The notes under the pieces: generated by a model | Database searches by the model: none | What the model saw: only the letters and a program-made list of their open reading frames with translations | Told to the model about the DNA's origin: nothing | Position numbers and translations under genes: made by a program | Assembly (NCBI RefSeq): GCF_001730525.1 | Contig: NZ_MDFN01000040.1 | Coordinates: 1 to 39,111, forward strand | DNA from: Arcticibacter eurypsychrophilus | GTDB lineage: Bacteria > Bacteroidota > Bacteroidia > Sphingobacteriales > Sphingobacteriaceae | Length of the DNA: 39,111 nucleotides | Reading direction: 5' to 3' | In this document: positions 34,625 through 39,111 of the stretch, piece after piece | Position numbering within the stretch: position 1 is the stretch's first letter | How the letters are laid out: every line of letters begins with the position of its first letter

Positions 34625-34806
34625 AATAAACTTAAGGAATTAAACAATTCTATTTATTTTCATTTTCGTAACAAAATCTTTATTTTGTTGATATTTTAGC
34701 AAAATAATACCCTGTTCTAATATATGATTCTAGTCATGTTTAAATTAAACCTTAACTAAATTTTATACATTTATGCTCAATATATTTCCTAGAAAATTCT
34801 AAAACA

Positions 34807-35469
34807 ATGAGTAAGAAAGAAGAAGTTTTAAAGGTCATTCCCGGACAAGGAATTTTACCGCTTTATTTTAACAAGGACACACAAGTAAGTATTGATTTAT
34901 TAAAAGCATTATATACTGCTGGCATAAGAGCAGTAGAATACACAAACCGTGGAGAAGCAGCTTTTGAAAACTTCAAAGCAATGCGTAAAGTTTGTGATGC
35001 TGAACTTAAAGGGATGTACTTAGGTATCGGTACTATCAAAGATGCAGCAACTGCACAGTCATTTATTGACGAAGGAGCTGACTATATTATTAGCCCCGGA
35101 CTTGTTGAAGATGTAGCCGAAGTTTCTGATAAGAATGGTATGTTATGGGTTCCAGGATGTATGACTCCAACAGAAATTATCAAAGCAGAAAACATGGGAG
35201 CAACATTTGTTAAATTATTCCCCGGTAATCTTTTAGGCCCTTCATTCCTTTCCGGAATTAAAGAACTATTCCCTAAATTATTGTTCATGCCTACAGGAGG
35301 TGTTGATTTGGAACGTGAAAATATCGCTGGTTGGTTTAAAGCTGGTGTATGTGCAGTTGGTATGGGAAGTAAACTCGTTACCAAAGACATCATGGAAAAT
35401 AAAAAATATGATGAACTTATTGCATTAACCAAACAGGTTATGGAAACAATCAAGTCTATTAAACATTAA
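34807..35469 (+). CDS. kdgA: KDPG aldolase (2-dehydro-3-deoxyphosphogluconate aldolase / 4-hydroxy-2-oxoglutarate aldolase)
   Basis: This 220-residue class I aldolase cleaves KDPG to pyruvate and glyceraldehyde-3-phosphate. The catalytic Glu lies in AVEYTNRGE, and the Schiff-base Lys in ATFVKLFPGN. Phosphate-binding segments are MPTGGVDLEN-like (FMPTGGVDLERENI) and AVGMGSKLV. It is divergent from kdgK and followed after 28 bp by the hexuronate transporter gene, so aldolase and transporter form an operon. Confidence 0.94.
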   Translation: MSKKEEVLKVIPGQGILPLYFNKDTQVSIDLLKALYTAGIRAVEYTNRGEAAFENFKAMRKVCDAELKGMYLGIGTIKDAATAQSFIDEGADYIISPGLVEDVAEVSDKNGMLWVPGCMTPTEIIKAENMGATFVKLFPGNLLGPSFLSGIKELFPKLLFMPTGGVDLERENIAGWFKAGVCAVGMGSKLVTKDIMENKKYDELIALTKQVMETIKSIKH

Positions 35470-35497
35470 ATTGCCGCTAACCACAAACTAAATTGAA

Positions 35498-36940
35498 ATG
35501 GGTGATAAAAAAATAGGCAATTACAGGTGGACCATATGTTCCTTGTTGTTTTTTGCTACAACAATCAATTATCTGGACAGACAAGTACTTTCCCTAACCT
35601 GGAAAGACTTTATTGCTCCTGAGTTCCACTGGACAAACAATGATTATGGAAATATAACTGCCTTATTTTCTATTTTTTATGCAATAAGTATGTTATTTGC
35701 CGGTCGTTTAGTCGATTGGTTAGACACCAAGAAAGGTTTTTTATTGGCCATTGGAATATGGTCGTTCGGAGCTTGTCTTCATGCATTCTGCGGAATTGCT
35801 ACATCAGGTATCACTACCGGCAACTGGTTCGTTGGCTTTGAAGAAGCCAGACACCACATTGCTATGGTAGATAATACAGGAATGATCATTACCGTAAGTG
35901 TAACGTTATTCATCTTTGCACGTTTTGTATTAGCAATAGGAGAAGCTGGTAACTTTCCAGCAGCTATTAAAGCTACTGCAGAATACTTTCCGAAAAAAGA
36001 CAGAGCGCTGTCAACCAGTATCTTCAACGCTGGAGCTACTGTTGGAGCACTTGCTGCACCAATATCCGTTCCCTTCATCGCTAAAGCTTATGGATGGGAG
36101 ATGGCCTTTATCATTATTGGTGCCCTTGGTTTTATATGGATGGGATTTTGGGTCTTAATATATAAGAAACCAGAGGTGAATCCTAAAGTAAGCCCTGAAG
36201 AGCTGGCTTATATTCAGCAGGATATCGTGTTTGATAAAAAAATCGTAGCCAATCCAGATGGAATGCCTGAAAAGGGAATCACATTTAAGGAATGTTTCCG
36301 GTACAAGCAAACCTGGGCTTTTGCATTCGGTAAATTTATGACGGATGGTGTATGGTGGTTTTTCTTATTCTGGACACCTGCTTATTTAAGCTCCGTGTAC
36401 GGTATGGATTCAACTGAAAGTGCATTACCATTGTTCGTACTTTACATGATCACATTGCTTTCGATCATCGGGGGCTGGTTACCAACCTACTTCGTGGAAA
36501 AGAAAGGTATGGATCCTTATGCAGGCCGTATGAGATCGATGCTTATTTTTGCATTCTTTCCTCTTCTTGCCTTGCTGGCACAACCATTAGGTCATATTAC
36601 TTTCTGGTTACCCGTTATTATCATCGGTATAGCCGGAGCTGCACATCAGGCTTGGTCGGCAAATATATTTTCTACTGTAGGCGATATGTTTCCTAAGAAA
36701 GCGATTGGTACCATTACTGGTATTGGTGGTATGGCAGGTGGTATAGGAGCATTCATTATCAACAAGAGTTCAGGTATGCTGTTTGATCATGCAGGCCAAA
36801 CTCAAATGGTATTTATGGGCTTTAAAGGTGAAGAAGCTGGATACTTTATTATCTTTTCTGTCTGTGCGGTATCGTACCTGATTGGATGGGTTGTAATGAA
36901 GTCTCTGGTTCCTAAATATGCACCTATTACTGATTTATAA
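35498..36940 (+). CDS. exuT: MFS hexuronate transporter (ExuT-like)
   Basis: This 480-residue inner-membrane transporter of the anion:cation symporter branch of the major facilitator superfamily imports galacturonate and glucuronate. It begins with RWTICSLLFFATTINYLDRQ, a conserved family start. FARFVLAIGEAGNFPAAIKA and MSTSIFNAG-like ALSTSIFNAGATVGA correspond to helices 4-5, and PKKAIGTITGIGGMAGGIGA to the second half. A longer loop between helices 3 and 4 (TGNWFVGFEEARHHIAMVDN) adds about 30 residues. It forms an operon with kdgA and is closed by a terminator. Confidence 0.92.
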   Translation: MGDKKIGNYRWTICSLLFFATTINYLDRQVLSLTWKDFIAPEFHWTNNDYGNITALFSIFYAISMLFAGRLVDWLDTKKGFLLAIGIWSFGACLHAFCGIATSGITTGNWFVGFEEARHHIAMVDNTGMIITVSVTLFIFARFVLAIGEAGNFPAAIKATAEYFPKKDRALSTSIFNAGATVGALAAPISVPFIAKAYGWEMAFIIIGALGFIWMGFWVLIYKKPEVNPKVSPEELAYIQQDIVFDKKIVANPDGMPEKGITFKECFRYKQTWAFAFGKFMTDGVWWFFLFWTPAYLSSVYGMDSTESALPLFVLYMITLLSIIGGWLPTYFVEKKGMDPYAGRMRSMLIFAFFPLLALLAQPLGHITFWLPVIIIGIAGAAHQAWSANIFSTVGDMFPKKAIGTITGIGGMAGGIGAFIINKSSGMLFDHAGQTQMVFMGFKGEEAGYFIIFSVCAVSYLIGWVVMKSLVPKYAPITDL

Positions 36941-36981
36941 GCCTGATTTTTAGATTTATATTTTTTACATTCTTTAGTATT

Positions 36982-37016
36982 AAAGAGGTTATCATGAATT
37001 GATAGCCTCTTTTTTT
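36982..37016 (+). terminator. Intrinsic terminator of kdgA-exuT
   Basis: AAAGAGGTTATCA (36982-36994) pairs with TGATAGCCTCTTT (37000-37012), with one G-U pair and the loop TGAAT. A run of T residues extends to 37016. Confidence 0.88.
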
Positions 37017-37250
37017 GCTTGGCGAGTTACCATCTATTACTTCAATATTTTGATTTGGGCATCCAAAACTCAAATGAAAAAAGCATTTCCTTTATTTGCA
37101 TGCCCTTGATGCGAAATAAATAGTCATTCCGTTTATCTTCTGAATGCATGATATTTCCTGATTACGAATTTGTTTTAAAAAGACTCTCTTCTTAAATGCT
37201 ATAGAGCGTAAATCCTTACATTTAAAGGATGAGGATTGCTCCTATAAACT

Positions 37251-37258
37251 TATATTTG
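37251..37258 (+). promoter_or_regulatory. Likely -7 box of gapN
   Basis: TATATTTG matches TAnnTTTG. The start codon is 92 nt downstream, giving a fairly long leader. A TTG at 37236-37238 is too close to be a standard -33 box. Confidence 0.35.
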
Positions 37259-37350
37259 CCTCCAGATGCATAGCGTATCTGATGGTCGGGTAATTTTTAG
37301 AATCTGATCACTCAGAATATACTTGTATAAATAACAAACCTTACACGATT

Positions 37351-38973
37351 ATGAGTGAAAAGTTAAATCTGGAGTCAATATTTGTTGAGGAAAACCAGAT
37401 TCCTTCAGAATTCCGTATCGATGAAGTTCATCAACGCGAATATCTGAGTAATGGAGAAATCAAACAATGGAATGGTGATGTACATTCCGTTTATTCCCCA
37501 GTAGGTATAAAAACCGCTGAGGGGTTCAAACGAAAGCTAATCGGTACTTATCCCATCTGTACGCAAGACGAGGCTATGATCTCTCTGGATGCCGCTGTTG
37601 CCGCTTACAATAACGGACGCGGAGAATGGCCTACCATGAGTGTTGCCGACCGGATCCATCACGTAGAAAAGTTTACCAAAATGATGATCGCACAAAAAGA
37701 CACCGTTGTCAAGCTGATCATGTGGGAAATAGGTAAATCTTTTGCAGATTCAATAAAAGAATTTGACCGTACGGTCGAATATATTTATGCCACTATCGAC
37801 GCATTGAAAGACGTAGACCGTCAATCATCCCGTTTTGAAATAGAACAAGGCATCATTGCTCAGATCAGACGATCACCTCTTGGGGTTGTATTATGTATGG
37901 GTCCCTTTAATTATCCGTTAAACGAAACCTTTACTACCCTGATCCCTGCTCTAATAATGGGTAACACCATTATGTTTAAACCACCAAAGCACGGAACGTT
38001 ATTGTTTTACCCCTTGTTGAACGCATTTAAAGAATGCTTTCCAAAAGGAGTAGTCAATACGATTTATGGCCGTGGAGCAACCATTGTCCCTGAACTGATG
38101 AAGTCAGGAAAAATCAATGTTCTTACTCTTATTGGTTCCAGTAAGGTAGCCAATGAGCTAAAGAAGCTTCACCCTAAGGTGAACCGTTTACGTGCCATAC
38201 TGGGATTGGATGCTAAGAATTTAGCCATCGTAACTCCAAATGCAGATATTAAATTAGCTGTAAGTGAGATCGTTTTAGGTTCTTTATCGTTCAACGGTCA
38301 ACGTTGTACTGCTTTGAAGATTATATACGTCCACGAAAAAGTAGTCAACGAATTCCTGCAATTACTTTCAATTGAAGTAGCTAAACTTAAATACGGCATG
38401 CCATGGGAACAAGGCGTTTCTTTAACTCCGCTTCCAGAGCCTGGTAAACCGGCTTATCTGAAAGAGTGTATTGATGATGCCATTGCGAACGGTGCGAAGG
38501 TGATCAATGAACACGGAGGTGAATCATTTGAGTCCTTTGTGTATCCGGCGATTGTTTACCCGGTAAATAAGAACATGAAGTTGTACAGGGAAGAACAATT
38601 TGGACCTGTTATTCCGGTTGTATCTTATTCTGATGTGGATGAACCGATTGATTACCTGATTGAATCTACACATGGACAACAGGTAAGTATCTTCAGTAAT
38701 GATTCGGAAGAAATTTCTGCATTGATTGACCCGCTGGTAAACCAGGTAAGTCGTGTCAATATCAATTGCCAGTGTCAGCGTGGTCCGGATGCATTTCCTT
38801 TTACCGGAAGGAAGGATAGTGCAGAGGGAACTTTATCGGTCGTTGATGCGTTAAGGTCGTTCTCTATGCGGTCACTGGTTGCAACGAAAATGAATGAGAC
38901 GAATAAACAGTTGTTCAATGAGATTGTAAGTGAAAACACGTCGAACTTCTTGAGTACGAAGTATATTTTTTAA
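37351..38973 (+). CDS. gapN: NADP-dependent glyceraldehyde-3-phosphate dehydrogenase-like aldehyde dehydrogenase (GapN)
   Basis: This 540-residue aldehyde dehydrogenase-fold protein has GPFNYPLNE (Asn187) and the nucleophile Cys319 in FNGQRCTA. The C-terminal signature INCQCQRGPDAFPFTGRKDS followed by GTLSVVDALRSFSMR is characteristic of GapN (non-phosphorylating G3P dehydrogenase). It would oxidise glyceraldehyde-3-phosphate from the KDPG aldolase step to 3-phosphoglycerate with NADPH formation. The usual ELGGK motif with the general-base Glu is replaced by ILGLDAKN (283-290), so this Glu is absent. The protein is longer than typical GapN (about 475-500) because of an N-terminal extension. 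It is monocistronic. Confidence 0.85.
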   Translation: MSEKLNLESIFVEENQIPSEFRIDEVHQREYLSNGEIKQWNGDVHSVYSPVGIKTAEGFKRKLIGTYPICTQDEAMISLDAAVAAYNNGRGEWPTMSVADRIHHVEKFTKMMIAQKDTVVKLIMWEIGKSFADSIKEFDRTVEYIYATIDALKDVDRQSSRFEIEQGIIAQIRRSPLGVVLCMGPFNYPLNETFTTLIPALIMGNTIMFKPPKHGTLLFYPLLNAFKECFPKGVVNTIYGRGATIVPELMKSGKINVLTLIGSSKVANELKKLHPKVNRLRAILGLDAKNLAIVTPNADIKLAVSEIVLGSLSFNGQRCTALKIIYVHEKVVNEFLQLLSIEVAKLKYGMPWEQGVSLTPLPEPGKPAYLKECIDDAIANGAKVINEHGGESFESFVYPAIVYPVNKNMKLYREEQFGPVIPVVSYSDVDEPIDYLIESTHGQQVSIFSNDSEEISALIDPLVNQVSRVNINCQCQRGPDAFPFTGRKDSAEGTLSVVDALRSFSMRSLVATKMNETNKQLFNEIVSENTSNFLSTKYIF

Positions 38974-38993
38974 GAGAAGAATAAGGAATTTTT

Positions 38994-39034
38994 AAAGAAG
39001 CGGTCTGTCTCGAAAGAGGTAGAGCGCTTTTTTT
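38994..39034 (+). terminator. Intrinsic terminator of gapN with GAAA tetraloop
   Basis: A long hairpin pairs 38996-39011 with 39016-39031, with a few G-U pairs and one mismatch. It is capped by GAAA (39012-39015) and followed by T residues. Confidence 0.8.
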
Positions 39035-39111
39035 GTTTATATGAATCTAATATAGAGAAGTTGACAGAAAGGATATAGGTAGGTAACTGTCAGATCCTAA
39101 AATAACTATAC

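Larger units (their letters stand above)
34502..34806. other. Divergent regulatory region between kdgK and kdgA
   Basis: This 305-bp region holds the kdgK -7 box TAATTTTG on the minus strand (34549-34556), 48 nt before its start codon, and operator site C (34611-34624). A cluster of AACAAAAT/ATTTTGTT-type inverted repeats (34670-34707) and a possible kdgA -7 box TACATTTA (34766-34773) follow. No gene is seen. Confidence 0.5.
36941..37350. other. Intergenic region between exuT and gapN
   Basis: This 410-bp region contains the exuT terminator (36982-37016). Beyond it there is AT-rich sequence and a TATATTTG box (37251-37258, TAnnTTTG) that probably belongs to the gapN promoter. CAGAT...ATCTG repeats at 37263-37281 are near it. 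No open frame of note is seen. Confidence 0.45.

Overview
The window is AT-rich and looks like a chromosomal segment of a Bacteroidetes bacterium, most likely of the Sphingobacteriaceae (Pedobacter-like). Supporting signs are a SusC/SusD pair with an ECF sigma factor and FecR-type anti-sigma factor, a five-helix b558-type succinate dehydrogenase anchor, several promoter boxes of the Bacteroidetes form TAnnTTTG, and almost no Shine-Dalgarno sequences. The genus is an inference. No rRNA, tRNA or CRISPR array was seen.

Region 1 (1-10.3 kb) is mixed housekeeping. It holds an alpha/beta hydrolase behind a palindromic promoter, a decayed IS110-family transposase remnant, a PdeM-type metallophosphoesterase, and the sdhC-sdhA-sdhB operon closed by a GAAA-tetraloop terminator. 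A convergent BlaI/M56 sensor operon follows, with two operator dyads exactly 20 bp apart. Next come a beta-CASP metallo-beta-lactamase-fold protein and a small 57-residue membrane ORF.

Region 2 (10.4-39 kb) is a pectin and hexuronate utilisation locus. It has a LacI regulator, a CE12 rhamnogalacturonan acetylesterase, a CE8 pectin methylesterase, two SDR dehydrogenases (one KduD), KduI, ECF sigma/FecR/SusC/SusD, a GH28 polygalacturonase-like enzyme and a GH105 unsaturated galacturonidase with an extra C-terminal module. The complete isomerase route follows: UxaC, a PfkB sugar kinase, UxaB and UxaA. The end of the locus has YhcH, a second KDG kinase (KdgK), KdgA, an ExuT-like MFS transporter and a GapN-like aldehyde dehydrogenase.

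The genes read as one pathway. Pectin is de-esterified (CE8, CE12), oligomers enter through SusCD, and GH28 and GH105 release saturated and unsaturated uronates. UxaC/UxaB/UxaA and KduI/KduD converge on 2-keto-3-deoxygluconate (KDG). The kinases and KdgA then split it to pyruvate and glyceraldehyde-3-phosphate, which GapN may oxidise to 3-phosphoglycerate with NADPH formation. No polysaccharide lyase is visible in the window.

The most interesting non-coding signal is a LacI-type operator candidate (form CGGAAACGATTGCG, central CG). It occurs at three key intergenic regions: 11569-11582, 23670-23683 and 34611-34624. A 42-bp perfect palindrome at 16324-16365 carries two overlapping related sites. 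Together these outline a likely local regulon for the LacI protein encoded at 10371-11396.
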